From: Maridesulfovibrio sp.
GTDB taxonomy: Bacteria > Desulfobacterota > Desulfovibrionia > Desulfovibrionales > Desulfovibrionaceae
Direction of reading: 5' to 3'
NCBI RefSeq assembly: GCF_963666665.1
Contig: NZ_OY762999.1
Location: 3,940,001-4,004,000 of the forward strand
Length of the DNA stretch: 64,000 nt
The notes beneath the pieces are model-generated. The model was not told the DNA's origin. It was given only the letters and a program-made list of their open reading frames with translations, and ran no database searches. The position numbers and the translations under genes were made by a program. Below are positions 50,457 through 59,649 of the stretch, one piece after another (the first letter of the stretch is position 1; each line of letters opens with the position of its first letter).

Positions 50457-51344
50457 ATGAGTGGAAAATCCTTTTTGAAATTATTCCTGACACTGGCTTT
50501 ACTGGTTGCGGTGACTGCCGGAGGATATTTCAAGCTGGAGGAGTTTTCCGCTGCCAAGGTCCGCGAGTCCTTGGATCGTCATGCCGAATTGGTTCGGGTT
50601 GATTTTGAGCGGGCTTTGCTCAATCCTTTTGACAAGTCATTGCATGTCTGGGGGCTTGAGTGCCGTCTGGCCAGCGGGGCAGGATGCACCGTCCGCAAGC
50701 TGGAGATTGAGTCCTTTGATCATGAACACAATCCTCCCCGTTTTCTAAGGGGTAGAGTTCATGGCGTTTCTGTACCTGTGGAGTTCTTGAATCTGGGGAC
50801 ACTTGCCCGTGATTTTCGAAAAATGGGTTATGAAAAGCTGGATTTTGACCTCTTTGCCGACTACAGCTATGAAGACGAAACTAAACGGCTCTCAGTAAAG
50901 TCGATAAATTTTGACGGCCCTGATCTTTGCCGGGTAAGCGCCGGATTCAGTCTAGGTGATGTGAGTCTGCGAGGACCGGGGATCGGCGGATTTGTCGGAA
51001 CCAGCATGCTTGACGGTTCCATTGTCTGGCAGGATATGTCTTTTACTAAGAGACTTTTGGCCTTCTCTGCCGAAAGTGAAGGGATCAGTCCGGAACTATA
51101 TCGGGGCAGGCTGCTGGAGTCTCTGCAATTGAATATGCAAGAGGCCAGAAGTCTGGGCAACGGCTATGCTGAGAATTTTTATGCCGAGCTTATGAAATTT
51201 ATTGAGAATCCCGAGAGGCTGGTTGTACGGGTAGAACCGACCGAGCCTGTGCCCCTGCTTTATATGTTCATGGGACGCAGCTTTGAAGAACTGCTTGACC
51301 TTTACGGGATTACGGTCGAGGCAAATTTTTATTCACGAAAATAA
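50457..51344 (+). CDS. Hypothetical membrane-anchored protein
   Basis: 295 residues. One N-terminal hydrophobic stretch (about 7-24, FLKLFLTLALLVAVTAGG) acts as a signal anchor, so the bulk faces the periplasm. The body alternates short beta-like segments (VWGLECRLASGAGCTVRKLEI, KRLSVKSINFDGPDLCRV) and recalls AsmA- or DUF-type periplasmic beta proteins, but no family is recognised. It lies between ispDF and cysS with very short gaps, so it is probably in their operon. Confidence 0.65.
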   Translation: MSGKSFLKLFLTLALLVAVTAGGYFKLEEFSAAKVRESLDRHAELVRVDFERALLNPFDKSLHVWGLECRLASGAGCTVRKLEIESFDHEHNPPRFLRGRVHGVSVPVEFLNLGTLARDFRKMGYEKLDFDLFADYSYEDETKRLSVKSINFDGPDLCRVSAGFSLGDVSLRGPGIGGFVGTSMLDGSIVWQDMSFTKRLLAFSAESEGISPELYRGRLLESLQLNMQEARSLGNGYAENFYAELMKFIENPERLVVRVEPTEPVPLLYMFMGRSFEELLDLYGITVEANFYSRK

Positions 51345-51353
51345 GGAGTGGCT

Positions 51354-52811
51354 ATGCGCCTATACAATACACTCAAACGGAAGAAGGAAGAGTTCGTACC
51401 TTTACACGGCAACAACGTAAGCCTTTACGCTTGCGGTATCACCGCCTACGACCTCTGCCACATCGGCCATGCCCGCTCTTCCGTAGTTTTTGATATTCTG
51501 GTCCGTTACCTGCGCTTTAAAGGGTACGATGTGACCTTCGTGCGTAACTTTACCGATATTGATGACAAGATCATTAACCGGGCAAATGAAACCGGAGTTA
51601 CCTCCACCGAACTTGCCGAAAAATTTATCGGTGAATTTTATGTGGATATGGATAAGCTGAACATCCTGCGCGCAGATATCGAACCCAAGTGTACTGAGCA
51701 TATTCCCGAGATGATCGAGTTGACCCAGACTCTGATCGATAAGGATCATGCTTACGCTACTCCTTCCGGAGACGTTTATTTCAAGGTTCGTTCCTTTGAT
51801 GGCTACGGAAAACTTTCCGGCAGAAACATTGAAGACCTGCAGTCCGGTGCACGTATCCAGCCCGGTGAAGAAAAACAGGATCCTCTTGATTTCGCCCTTT
51901 GGAAAGCAGCCAAGCCCGGTGAACCTTCATGGGAAAGCCCTTGGGGACAGGGTCGTCCCGGCTGGCATCTTGAATGTTCTGCCATGAGCGAAAAATATTT
52001 AAAACTTCCTTTCGATATTCACGGCGGCGGACAGGACCTTAGTTTCCCCCACCATGAAAATGAAATTGCTCAGAGTGAAGCAGCTACCGGAAAGGAAATG
52101 GCTCGTTTCTGGGTTCACAACGGTTTTGTGCAGATCAACTCCGAAAAAATGTCCAAGTCTCTTGGTAACTTTTTCACTATTCGGGATATTCTTGATAAAT
52201 TCATGCCCGAAACTCTGCGCTACTTCCTGCTGACAATGCATTACCGCAGCCCCCTCGACTTCTCATTTGAAGCTCTTGAAGAAGCAGAAAAAGGTATCCG
52301 CCGTGTTTACTCCGCATTGGAGCAGACCGCAGAAGCGCTGAATAAATCCAAGTGGTCAAAGTCCGATTTGCCCGCAGAAGTTCTGGCTGAAATTGAAGAT
52401 GCCGAAAAGGGCTGGGCCGATGCCATGGAAGATGACATGAACACTGCCGGTGCAATGGGTCACATGTTCACCCTGATTCGTCTTGCCGGACGTATCGGCG
52501 AAGAAAAATCATGGCGTAAGTCTGAAGGCGGACGTGATGCATGGATTCGCATCCTTGATGACATGAAAAAATGGGGCGAAGTACTCGGTATTTTTACCCG
52601 TGATCCCAAGGAATTCCTTGAAGAACTGAAGCTTTGCATGCTTGAGCGTAAGGGAATTGAAGTGGCAAAAGTTGAAGAGTTGGTTGCCGCCCGTCAGGAA
52701 GCACGTAAGAACAAGGATTTTGCCCGTTCCGATGATATCAGGGATGAACTGATTGAGCTCGGCGTTGAAGTCAAGGATACTCCGCAGGGAGCAGTTTGGT
52801 CCGTGATTTAG
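51354..52811 (+). CDS. cysS: Cysteinyl-tRNA synthetase
   Basis: 485 residues from ATG 51354, with AGGAG seven bases upstream; a GTG at 51348 is in frame. Class I synthetase: YACGITAYDLCHIGHARS (HIGH motif), zinc ligands including GWHLECSAMS, FPHHENEIAQSEAATG, and EKMSKSLGNFF (KMSKS). It charges tRNA-Cys. A strong terminator follows. Confidence 0.97.
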   Translation: MRLYNTLKRKKEEFVPLHGNNVSLYACGITAYDLCHIGHARSSVVFDILVRYLRFKGYDVTFVRNFTDIDDKIINRANETGVTSTELAEKFIGEFYVDMDKLNILRADIEPKCTEHIPEMIELTQTLIDKDHAYATPSGDVYFKVRSFDGYGKLSGRNIEDLQSGARIQPGEEKQDPLDFALWKAAKPGEPSWESPWGQGRPGWHLECSAMSEKYLKLPFDIHGGGQDLSFPHHENEIAQSEAATGKEMARFWVHNGFVQINSEKMSKSLGNFFTIRDILDKFMPETLRYFLLTMHYRSPLDFSFEALEEAEKGIRRVYSALEQTAEALNKSKWSKSDLPAEVLAEIEDAEKGWADAMEDDMNTAGAMGHMFTLIRLAGRIGEEKSWRKSEGGRDAWIRILDDMKKWGEVLGIFTRDPKEFLEELKLCMLERKGIEVAKVEELVAARQEARKNKDFARSDDIRDELIELGVEVKDTPQGAVWSVI

Positions 52812-52842
52812 TATTTATTCGTTAAATTGTATTATTTTTAAG

Positions 52843-52876
52843 AAACCGGATTTCGATCCGGTTTCTTTTTTTTTGT
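52843..52876 (+). terminator. Rho-independent terminator after cysS
   Basis: Ten-bp stem GAAACCGGAT (52843-52852) with a TTCG tetraloop and ATCCGGTTTC (52857-52866), then a long T-run. Confidence 0.93.
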
Positions 52877-52921
52877 TAAAGAAGTAAGATATAAGAAAAT
52901 CTAATCTCCTTTGGGGTGTAC

Positions 52922-54646
52922 ATGCGAATCGGGTTGAAGGCTAAAAGTTATTTGATTGTATCTTTGATTTGCCTGCTGGTTTTGGCGGGCAGTGTCCTGC
53001 TGGTTTACAAGCTTAACAGCCGAGCTATATCCAAGGTTGAGAAAGTTCTCGTGGAAGAAAACCTCAGCCGTGCTGAATTTGCCGTCAATGAAAATTCCCA
53101 AGCTCTGAAAAGCCTTTGCCGAGATTGGGCATGGTGGGATAATACATATTCATTTTTAAAAAAATTCAATGAACAATACGTCATTTCAAATTTGACTCCT
53201 GAGGTTTTGGTCAACCTTGATCTTGATTTGATTATGTTTTTTGACGATGAGGGAAGATATTATTTCTCGCATTCCGCTGAAGGAACTGATGCTCTGGAAC
53301 TATGTTTTACTACCGAAGGTTGTCAGGGAAACGATATAATCCGCAAATGCGGAAGTGAGGGTTTGACCGGCCTTGTAAGAATTGATCACAGGTTGATGCA
53401 AATCAGCGTTCAAAAGATTTTGAAGAGTGATTTGGAGGGAGCGCCCGCTGGAGTTATGATTATGGGCCGTTATTTCGGGGACCGGCATTTGGAAAAGCTT
53501 GGGAATGCTTTGCAGATGGATCTGTTCTTCAAGGAGTTGAAGGACGTTTCTGATGAAGATGTATTTTTCGATCCTCCGGTAAGTGGAGAGGATAAAATCA
53601 AGGGTTATACGGTCTTGCGGGATGTCTTTGGTGAACCTTTGGTGCTTTTGGGCTTGGGCATGAATCGCGATGCCTATGAGGTCGGAAGTTCCATGTTTAA
53701 GGTTTTTCTGATTTTCATGTGCAGCGCTCTTTTGCTTCTTGGTATTGCTGCTACTTTCGTGCTCAATAGGTATTTTATCTCCCGGGTTAAGAGGGTTCAG
53801 GAGCAGTTACGCGGTGAGTATTTTATAGGTCCTGAACAAAGGATTCTCAGGTTGAGCGGAAACGACGAGCTTAGTGATTTGTCAGAATCAATAAACGATA
53901 TTTTGGTGCTGCTGCAGGAAGAAAAAGCAAAGGCTGAAACCGCCAGCAGGGTGAAAACTGAGTTTTTAGCCAATATGAGTCATGAGATCAGGACTCCCAT
54001 GCATTCGATACTTGGAATGGTGGAGTTGCTTAAAGAAACTAATGTGGATGAGGAACAGCGGGAATTCTTAAATATTGCCGGGGCCGCCGGTGAGAATCTG
54101 CTTGAGATAATAAATGATGTTCTTGAAATTTCGAAAATCGAAGCCGGACATTTGCAAATAGAGAGACATGAGTTTCTGCTTCGCGAGGTGGTGGAAAGAG
54201 TGGTGGCTGTTTTTGCTGTGGATGCTGCCCGCAAGGGATTGAAGGTCGTTTGTCATATTGATGAGGACGTACCTGAGAATGTTATCGGGGATGCCACCCG
54301 GCTCAGGCAGGTTTTAAACAACTTGATCAGTAACGCGGTCAAATTCACCAGCGAAGGTACAATTGTAGTTTCTGTTTATTGGGATTCCGGGAAGCTTATC
54401 TTTGCAGTTAAGGATGATGGGATCGGTATTCCGTCAGACAAAATCAACTATATATTTGAAAGTTTCACTCAGGCAGATTCTTCAACCTCCCGTAAGTACG
54501 GAGGCACAGGCCTTGGTTTGCCCATTTCACGTAAGCTGATAGGCATGATGGGTGGGGAAATTTTTGTGTGCAGCAGTGTGGGGGAGGGAACTACCTTTCG
54601 TTTTTATGTAAATCTTGGCAGTGTTTCTGTTAGCGCTATTGATTGA
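52922..54646 (+). CDS. CHASE4-domain sensor histidine kinase
   Basis: 574 residues from ATG 52922; GTG 52916 is an alternative. A first membrane helix (about 10-30) is followed by a periplasmic CHASE4 domain with the hallmark CRDWAWWDNTYSFLKK, a second helix (about 255-278), a HAMP-like segment, the HisKA box FLANMSHEIRTPMHS (His354) and the ATPase (N-box NNLISNAVKFT, DDGIGIP, GGTGLGLPIS). There is no receiver domain in the chain and no response regulator next door. The signal is unknown. Confidence 0.92.
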   Translation: MRIGLKAKSYLIVSLICLLVLAGSVLLVYKLNSRAISKVEKVLVEENLSRAEFAVNENSQALKSLCRDWAWWDNTYSFLKKFNEQYVISNLTPEVLVNLDLDLIMFFDDEGRYYFSHSAEGTDALELCFTTEGCQGNDIIRKCGSEGLTGLVRIDHRLMQISVQKILKSDLEGAPAGVMIMGRYFGDRHLEKLGNALQMDLFFKELKDVSDEDVFFDPPVSGEDKIKGYTVLRDVFGEPLVLLGLGMNRDAYEVGSSMFKVFLIFMCSALLLLGIAATFVLNRYFISRVKRVQEQLRGEYFIGPEQRILRLSGNDELSDLSESINDILVLLQEEKAKAETASRVKTEFLANMSHEIRTPMHSILGMVELLKETNVDEEQREFLNIAGAAGENLLEIINDVLEISKIEAGHLQIERHEFLLREVVERVVAVFAVDAARKGLKVVCHIDEDVPENVIGDATRLRQVLNNLISNAVKFTSEGTIVVSVYWDSGKLIFAVKDDGIGIPSDKINYIFESFTQADSSTSRKYGGTGLGLPISRKLIGMMGGEIFVCSSVGEGTTFRFYVNLGSVSVSAID

Positions 54647-54665
54647 TATGATTATTGTTGTGGTT

Positions 54666-54679
54666 CTGTATTGATACAG
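54666..54679. promoter_or_regulatory. Perfect 14-bp palindrome upstream of the small UGA-containing gene
   Basis: CTGTAT (54666-54671), TG, ATACAG (54674-54679). It lies 56 bases before the ATG at 54735 and could be an operator; no regulator is identified. Confidence 0.35.
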
Positions 54680-54734
54680 GTAATATAAGATTTAACTGGT
54701 AATGAAGTGTAGATAAAAAACCTGTGAGGTTCAG

Positions 54735-54887
54735 ATGTCAGATTTACTCGGTTTGATTGCGGTGTTCGCAGTCGTTTTCATCATCGTGAAAGTGGTGATC
54801 CCCAAAATGGGAATATCTCCGTGACAGATCGGTAAAGGACCCCGTGAGGGTTCCAACGGTAAAAACGGTGGTTGCGGAGGCAAATAA
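54735..54887 (+). CDS. Candidate 50-residue membrane selenoprotein (in-frame TGA)
   Basis: ATG 54735 has a good ribosome site (GAGGT). Codons 1-29 encode one membrane helix (MSDLLGLIAVFAVVFIIVKV) and then VIPKMGISP. Codon 30 is TGA (54822-54824). The same frame stays open for 20 more codons (QIGKGPREGSNGKNGGCGGK) and ends with tandem stops TAA TAG. If TGA is read as selenocysteine the motif is GISP-U-QIGK. A hairpin follows: GGA-CCC (54837-54842), loop CGTGA with G in its first two bases, GGG-T-TCC (54848-54854), with a bulged T. The loop starts 18 bases after TGA, within the range of bacterial SECIS elements. If TGA is a plain stop, the product is a 29-residue peptide. No selenocysteine machinery gene is in the window. 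Confidence 0.55.
54837..54854 (+). promoter_or_regulatory. Putative SECIS-like hairpin after in-frame TGA
   Basis: Stem GGA/TCC and CCC/GGG, bulged T at 54851, apical loop C-G-T-G-A (54843-54847). Spacing from the TGA to the apical loop is 18 bases. The stem is short, so support is moderate. Confidence 0.4.
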
Positions 54888-54927
54888 TAGATGCCTGTCT
54901 ACGAGTGTAAGTGCACGGAATAATAAT

Positions 54928-54964
54928 TAAAAATCCCCGATTCTTTTGAGTCGGGGATTTTTTG
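54928..54964. terminator. Bidirectional terminator
   Basis: Eleven-bp stem AAAATCCCCGA (54930-54940) / TCGGGGATTTT (54951-54961), ending both the small gene and the long minus-strand operon. Confidence 0.9.
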
Positions 54965-54971
54965 TTGAAAT

Positions 54972-56642
54972 CTAACAATATGCCTGTCGCATGCAATCAA
55001 TAAGTGTCTTGATTCGGCAGTCATAGGTATGTTCTGCCAGTATTCTTTTGCGGGCGGCCTTTACTATATCTTTGCGCGCAGTTTCGTCGTTCAGATATTT
55101 GTCGATCAGTTGCGGAATTTCCTCCAGCGAATTGTAAACAGCGATTTCCTTGCCCGGTTCAAACAGCCTTTCCATCTGGTAACGGTGGTCGGTGAGGATA
55201 AATCCATTACAGGCAGGGACATCAAATACCCGCTGGTTTACAGCTCCTTTCATCTGTTGACTGGTGCAGTTGAAATTTATTTTGGAGCAGGGGTAGAAGC
55301 GGGGTAAATCCTCGTAGTAGGAAAGCTCGCTATGGTATTCCCATGTGGATTCATTTGCCAGTAGTTGCTTCCATCCGTCGTCGCCAACAATCATGGGATT
55401 GAAATCCAGAGTCTGCTTTACGCAGGAAAGACGGTATTCGAGCGTTGCCTGCCAGATAACCAGAGTTTCAAAGGCAAGTTTGCGGTGGGGAATTACGAGG
55501 GCCTCGTATTCAGGGATAAGTTCCGGGTACTTGTTTTCCAGAAAATTTACGACTGAATGTTCATTACTTTCGCCGAAAGCATGGGCGACTTCTTGATATT
55601 TTTCAGCCAGCAGCCCGGAGATTCTGGCGACTTCCATCCTTTTGGCTGTCTTATGGACCATGGAGTTGCCCACAAAGGTAATATCCCGCGCCCACTTACT
55701 TTCCGTGCATCCCTTGGAGGGGAGGAATCGAGTTTGGTCGGTTCCCAGCGGCAAGTGGAAAATTTTGTTGAACCCCATTTCCCGCAGGGAGTCCATGCGG
55801 TCTGCATCCCATGTGAAGATGGTCGTGTTTTCAGTGGCTTGCGTTTGATAAAGGGGCAGAGTCAGCAGGGGATTGTCCACAAACCATGAGGCCAGCGGCA
55901 ATTGAAATTTATGGAGGAGGGTGTTCAGGACTCCTTCCTGATCAACTCCAAGATGGTTGACCGTAAGCACAAAGTCTGGCCTGAAAGTGTTGATGGCAGA
56001 TGAAACTCTAGCCACAAATTGTTCCAGTTCCATCTCTTTGGCGTCCATGTTGATGAACATGTGCGGCACACCCTGACGCTGGCAGGCAGCTACGATTTCC
56101 CCCATGAGGAAATATTGGCTGGTTAAGAGCAGGATTCTAGGTTTCTCATTTAGAAACTTGGGCCAGACAGGGAATTCAACCGCCTTGCCTTCCTGTTCGA
56201 TGAGAAGTTTTTCTGTCTGGCTGTAGAAGGGAGATAAGCGCAGGTAAAAAGGATTTTTGAGCAGTTGGATTTCTTTACCGGAGGTGGAAGCCAGTTCCCT
56301 TATGTGCGCTGCAGCGTTTTGAGGGGAAGTTGTATTGATCCAGATTACCCTGGGATTTTTGCGAAGTTCTTCTTTCAAACCGCTGGCAGCTAGAATTTCT
56401 GTTTCGCAGTCAAGGATGATCAGGGGGCGGGTATTGTGTTTAAGAAGTTCCTGCGCGGTGACGCCGATGCCGGAACCGACCAGCAGGGGAATTTTACTGT
56501 CATCCAGTTGTGCGGCAAGCTCTTCTTCACGGCGCTGCCCGTATTTGCCCCACATGTGTTTTGTCCTACCGTCTGAGGTGATACGGATATCGGTAAGAAC
56601 TGTTCCGTTCCGGATGGCTTCTGCTTCGTAATTTGTGCTCAT
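54972..56642 (-). CDS. CgeB-like glycosyltransferase
   Basis: About 556 residues from ATG 56642, ten bases after the motB stop; an in-frame start at 56693 would overlap motB. The first third (about 30-160) looks like a Rossmann-type domain with LLVGSGIGVTAQELLKH. The central and C-terminal parts match the CgeB/DUF3880 plus group 1 glycosyltransferase layout: HFRPDFVLTVNHLG-like FRPDFVLTVNHLGVD, SWFVDNPLL, FTWDADRMDSLREMGF, NQRVFDVPACNGFILTDH, and PGKEIAVYNSLEEI. It may glycosylate flagellin or a surface polymer, judging from its place after motAB. Confidence 0.82.
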   Translation of the reverse strand: MSTNYEAEAIRNGTVLTDIRITSDGRTKHMWGKYGQRREEELAAQLDDSKIPLLVGSGIGVTAQELLKHNTRPLIILDCETEILAASGLKEELRKNPRVIWINTTSPQNAAAHIRELASTSGKEIQLLKNPFYLRLSPFYSQTEKLLIEQEGKAVEFPVWPKFLNEKPRILLLTSQYFLMGEIVAACQRQGVPHMFINMDAKEMELEQFVARVSSAINTFRPDFVLTVNHLGVDQEGVLNTLLHKFQLPLASWFVDNPLLTLPLYQTQATENTTIFTWDADRMDSLREMGFNKIFHLPLGTDQTRFLPSKGCTESKWARDITFVGNSMVHKTAKRMEVARISGLLAEKYQEVAHAFGESNEHSVVNFLENKYPELIPEYEALVIPHRKLAFETLVIWQATLEYRLSCVKQTLDFNPMIVGDDGWKQLLANESTWEYHSELSYYEDLPRFYPCSKINFNCTSQQMKGAVNQRVFDVPACNGFILTDHRYQMERLFEPGKEIAVYNSLEEIPQLIDKYLNDETARKDIVKAARKRILAEHTYDCRIKTLIDCMRQAYC

Positions 56643-56652
56643 TAGAAGATAC

Positions 56653-57399
56653 CTACCACGAGTCACGGGCCGGTTTATGGTAGAAGAATTCAAGTCTCCT
56701 GTTTTTGCGCATATTTGCTGGTGAGTCGTTTTTTACCAGCGGCTGCGTATCAGCATAGCCAACGGCTTTGAGCCGTTTTGGGGCTATCCCGCCTTGTTCA
56801 ACGATATAGCGCAATGCACTTGCGGCTCTTGCTGACGAAAGCTCCCAGTTAGTGGGGAATTTTTTGGAATGGATTTCGGTATTGTCCGTATGCCCCCGGA
56901 CCACAAGGTTATAGTTGTGGTCTTTCAGGATACTGATCACCTTGTCCAAAACCTTATGCGCTTCCGGCTTGAGGGTTGCCGATCCCGGCTCAAAAAGAGA
57001 AGCCGAATCTGTATTGACCAGAACACCATCCTGATCAGCTTTCACCCCGGAGGATTTGCGGGTAGCATCTTCTTCATCCAATAGGGCCTTGATACGCAAA
57101 ACCAGACCCAGCAAGCGCTTATCGTTGCTGTCCATTTTGACTTCTTTGCGTTTCAGGTCTGACGGTGTCAGGGCAAGATTATCTTCTTCCTTGCGTTCCA
57201 TCTGTACCCCGAAGGCATCTTTGATCGAACCGAGCAGTTCCTTGAATTTATCAAGGTCATTGTTCGCAAAAGAAAGCAGGAGGACAAAAAAGCAGAGCAG
57301 AAGGGTTACCATATCCGCGAATGTTGCCATCCACGGCGGAAGACCTTCTTCCGGTGGCGGATCATTATTCTTTGGTTTTATGATAACTACTTTGGCCAT
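56653..57399 (-). CDS. motB: Flagellar motor stator protein MotB (PomB-like)
   Basis: 248 residues. The N-terminus PPPEEGLPPWMATFADMV has the ion-binding Asp29 in the membrane helix, in the PomB (sodium-channel) context, followed by LLLCFFVLLLSFANND. A C-terminal OmpA domain (VVRGHTDNTEIHSKK, NWELSSARAASALRYI, RKNRRLEFFY) anchors the stator to peptidoglycan. It lies 15 bases after motA, and the CgeB-like gene follows. It is a clear paralogue of the orphan protein at 5440-6192. Confidence 0.93.
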   Translation of the reverse strand: MAKVVIIKPKNNDPPPEEGLPPWMATFADMVTLLLCFFVLLLSFANNDLDKFKELLGSIKDAFGVQMERKEEDNLALTPSDLKRKEVKMDSNDKRLLGLVLRIKALLDEEDATRKSSGVKADQDGVLVNTDSASLFEPGSATLKPEAHKVLDKVISILKDHNYNLVVRGHTDNTEIHSKKFPTNWELSSARAASALRYIVEQGGIAPKRLKAVGYADTQPLVKNDSPANMRKNRRLEFFYHKPARDSW

Positions 57400-57414
57400 G
57401 AGGCTGCCTTTCCA

Positions 57415-58170
57415 TTATGCCGAAGCATCTCGCAGGGTCGGGGCAAGGAAGGCCTGCAGTTTTTCTTTTACGATGGAGGGGTGTTCTCCTTTTTGGATGG
57501 AGACAACACCTTCAACCATGATTTCCATGTATGAGGCTTCTTCGATGGAACGTTCTTCAAGCTTTTTGGCCAAGGGCAGGAAAATGACGTTGGCCAGAAC
57601 GGAACCGTAAAGTGTTGTCAGCAAGGCAACCGCCATTGCAGGACCGATGGCATCGGGATCACTGAGGTTTGAAAGCATCTGTACCAGACCGATCAGCGTA
57701 CCGATCATTCCAAAGGCCGGGGCCATGGCACCCATTCCTTTCATGACAGCCTGTCCTTGAAAATGTCGTTTCTTCATGGCGTCAATTTCAAATTCCATGA
57801 TCGCCCGGACGAGGTCTCCATCTGTTCCGTCAGCAACAAGAATGACGCCTTTTTTCAGGTATTCATCATCTATGGAAACTTTTTCAAGTGCTACAAGGCT
57901 TTCTTTACGTGCTGTTTCAGCGAGGGCTACGATCTGGTCGATCATGATTTTAGGGTCTTCGGATTTTGCAAAGAAACCCTTTAAAGCGATTTTAAACGCT
58001 TTAAGTACTACGCTCATGGGAAACATGATAAAGCAGGAGGCAAATGTTCCCCCGAAAACAACGACGATTGATGGTGGGTCTATAAAACCGGCAGCGTTAC
58101 CACCCATGACAATGGTTGCCACGATTAGACCGAAACCGCCTACAATTCCTATTAAAGTTGCAATATCCAT
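57415..58170 (-). CDS. motA: Flagellar motor stator protein MotA (PomA-like)
   Basis: 251 residues, four membrane helices. MDIATLIGIVGGFGLIVATI, GGNAAGFIDPPSIVVVFGGTF and the helix 3-4 region MKGMGAMAPAFGMIGTLIGLV, LANVIFLPLAKKLEE are PomA-like, which fits a sodium-driven motor in a marine bacterium. The charged cytoplasmic loop that contacts FliG is present (about 60-150). It is eight bases after the FapA-like gene and before motB. Confidence 0.94.
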   Translation of the reverse strand: MDIATLIGIVGGFGLIVATIVMGGNAAGFIDPPSIVVVFGGTFASCFIMFPMSVVLKAFKIALKGFFAKSEDPKIMIDQIVALAETARKESLVALEKVSIDDEYLKKGVILVADGTDGDLVRAIMEFEIDAMKKRHFQGQAVMKGMGAMAPAFGMIGTLIGLVQMLSNLSDPDAIGPAMAVALLTTLYGSVLANVIFLPLAKKLEERSIEEASYMEIMVEGVVSIQKGEHPSIVKEKLQAFLAPTLRDASA

Positions 58171-58177
58171 ACTTGCT

Positions 58178-59290
58178 CTATTTCTTTAATGCGGGAGAGC
58201 CCACTTTTATTTCGTTGTTTTCATAGTAGAAATAAACATTTTCCAGAGGTTCATTTACCTGCATGTAAGCGGGACCGATACTGATCTCCACTCCTGATTT
58301 TACAATGCCCTGAACCATAATTCTACAACTTTCCAGCTTTTCTGCCTGCTGGATTTTGCTCCACAGCTGCTTTTTTTTGTTTTTCAAAAAGCGAATTTTC
58401 ATTTCGCATTTTTCAATTTTTCCTGTGAATTCAGCAGTTGTCGAGGCTCCATTACTCATGATTTTCTGCAGGTCTTTCACTTCACTTTCCAATACAGAAA
58501 TCTGAGTAGAAATTTTGTCGATCTGGAGAAGCAGCAACGGGTTGTAGCCCACTATAATTTGTGAAGCAGCACTTAGGCCGCCACCTAACTGTTCTCCAAT
58601 GAAAACTATTTGGTCGCTGTAACATCTGCCGCCGGCAAAACGTCCTTTGGCCGCGAATTTGCCTTCGCAATACACTGTAGTATGCATGCAGTTTTTATCA
58701 ATGATAATATTTCCGCTGCTTACAAGTGTTGCATTCTCGCAGAAGGTTGTGCGTAGTGTTTCTTTTGATTCGACCAGCCCTTTAGTGTTGCCTTTTATCC
58801 CCCCATCACATTTGAGGAATCCTGCAGCATGCACATTGGCCTGTTCAATCACGCCTTTGACATTGATGTTGTTGGCTTTTACATCCAAACCGGATTTGAT
58901 CGAACCGTGAACAACCATATCGCCGACAAAAAATATGTTCCCGGTGGAAAGGCTTACATCACCGCGTACGTTGAGCAATTCCTTTACAGTAATCAAGCCT
59001 TCTTCATTGTAAAAGACATAACCGTTACGGGTGGCAATCAGCTGGTCGGTGTTTTCGGGATTGATCTTGGTGTTTGGGCCGCGCGGGAATTTCTTTTCCG
59101 GGTAATGACGTTGTCCCAGAGGGCATTTCCCGTCTTCGCCGGGCTCTTCCCATTGGGCAAGAACCTGACCGACAATAACGCTCTGCACGTAGCCCATATT
59201 ATAATAATCTACGCTGCCGTCGTTTTTTTCTACCGGTTTCAGGTCTGTGTAATCGAAATCTGGATCAAAATAGTGCTTGAGGCAGGGCAT
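58178..59290 (-). CDS. FapA/DUF342-family protein
   Basis: 370 residues. After a variable N-terminal domain comes a right-handed beta-helix-like run (LNVRGDVSLSTGNIFFVGDM, VHGSIKSGLDVKANNINVKG, VHAAGFLKCDGGIKG, CEGKFAAKGRFAGGRCYSDQ) typical of flagellar assembly protein A/DUF342, then a coiled coil (about 250-315). In Vibrio, FapA helps place or assemble polar flagella. Here it sits directly upstream of motAB in the same operon, which supports a motility link. Confidence 0.85.
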   Translation of the reverse strand: MPCLKHYFDPDFDYTDLKPVEKNDGSVDYYNMGYVQSVIVGQVLAQWEEPGEDGKCPLGQRHYPEKKFPRGPNTKINPENTDQLIATRNGYVFYNEEGLITVKELLNVRGDVSLSTGNIFFVGDMVVHGSIKSGLDVKANNINVKGVIEQANVHAAGFLKCDGGIKGNTKGLVESKETLRTTFCENATLVSSGNIIIDKNCMHTTVYCEGKFAAKGRFAGGRCYSDQIVFIGEQLGGGLSAASQIIVGYNPLLLLQIDKISTQISVLESEVKDLQKIMSNGASTTAEFTGKIEKCEMKIRFLKNKKKQLWSKIQQAEKLESCRIMVQGIVKSGVEISIGPAYMQVNEPLENVYFYYENNEIKVGSPALKK

Positions 59291-59319
59291 GCAGGAAGCT
59301 CCGGTAAATGCGGGAACGG

Positions 59320-59649
59320 TTAGGGAATTTCCCTTTCGTCTTCAATGATAGTAAAAAAGGAAATCAGTCTTACAAGTTCAAGGGTTTTGCAGATCTGTTC
59401 ACTGGGGCGCAGAAGATACATATTCTTGTTGTTGCTTTTAAGTCTTGAATTCAGCGAAACAAGGAAGCCTATCCCTGAACTGTCAAGAAAGCGTGCTTCA
59501 GAAAGGTCGGCAATAATAGCTTCAACTTCAGAAGACTCACTTTGCCGTTCAACCTGTTCCTTGAATTCATAGATGGTTTCAATAGTGACCTCTTTTCCAC
59601 ATTTTAAGGTCAAAATACCATCTTGGATTTTTATTACTTCTTCCGCCAT
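59320..59649 (-). CDS. STAS-domain anti-sigma factor antagonist
   Basis: 109 residues. A single STAS domain with the phosphorylatable Ser57 in ARFLDSSGIGFLVSLNS. Unphosphorylated antagonists bind and sequester the partner kinase; phosphorylation by it releases them. Its start overlaps the end of the anti-sigma kinase gene by 16 bases, so the two form a partner-switching pair. A phosphatase that would reactivate it is not in this operon. Confidence 0.92.
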   Translation of the reverse strand: MAEEVIKIQDGILTLKCGKEVTIETIYEFKEQVERQSESSEVEAIIADLSEARFLDSSGIGFLVSLNSRLKSNNKNMYLLRPSEQICKTLELVRLISFFTIIEDEREIP

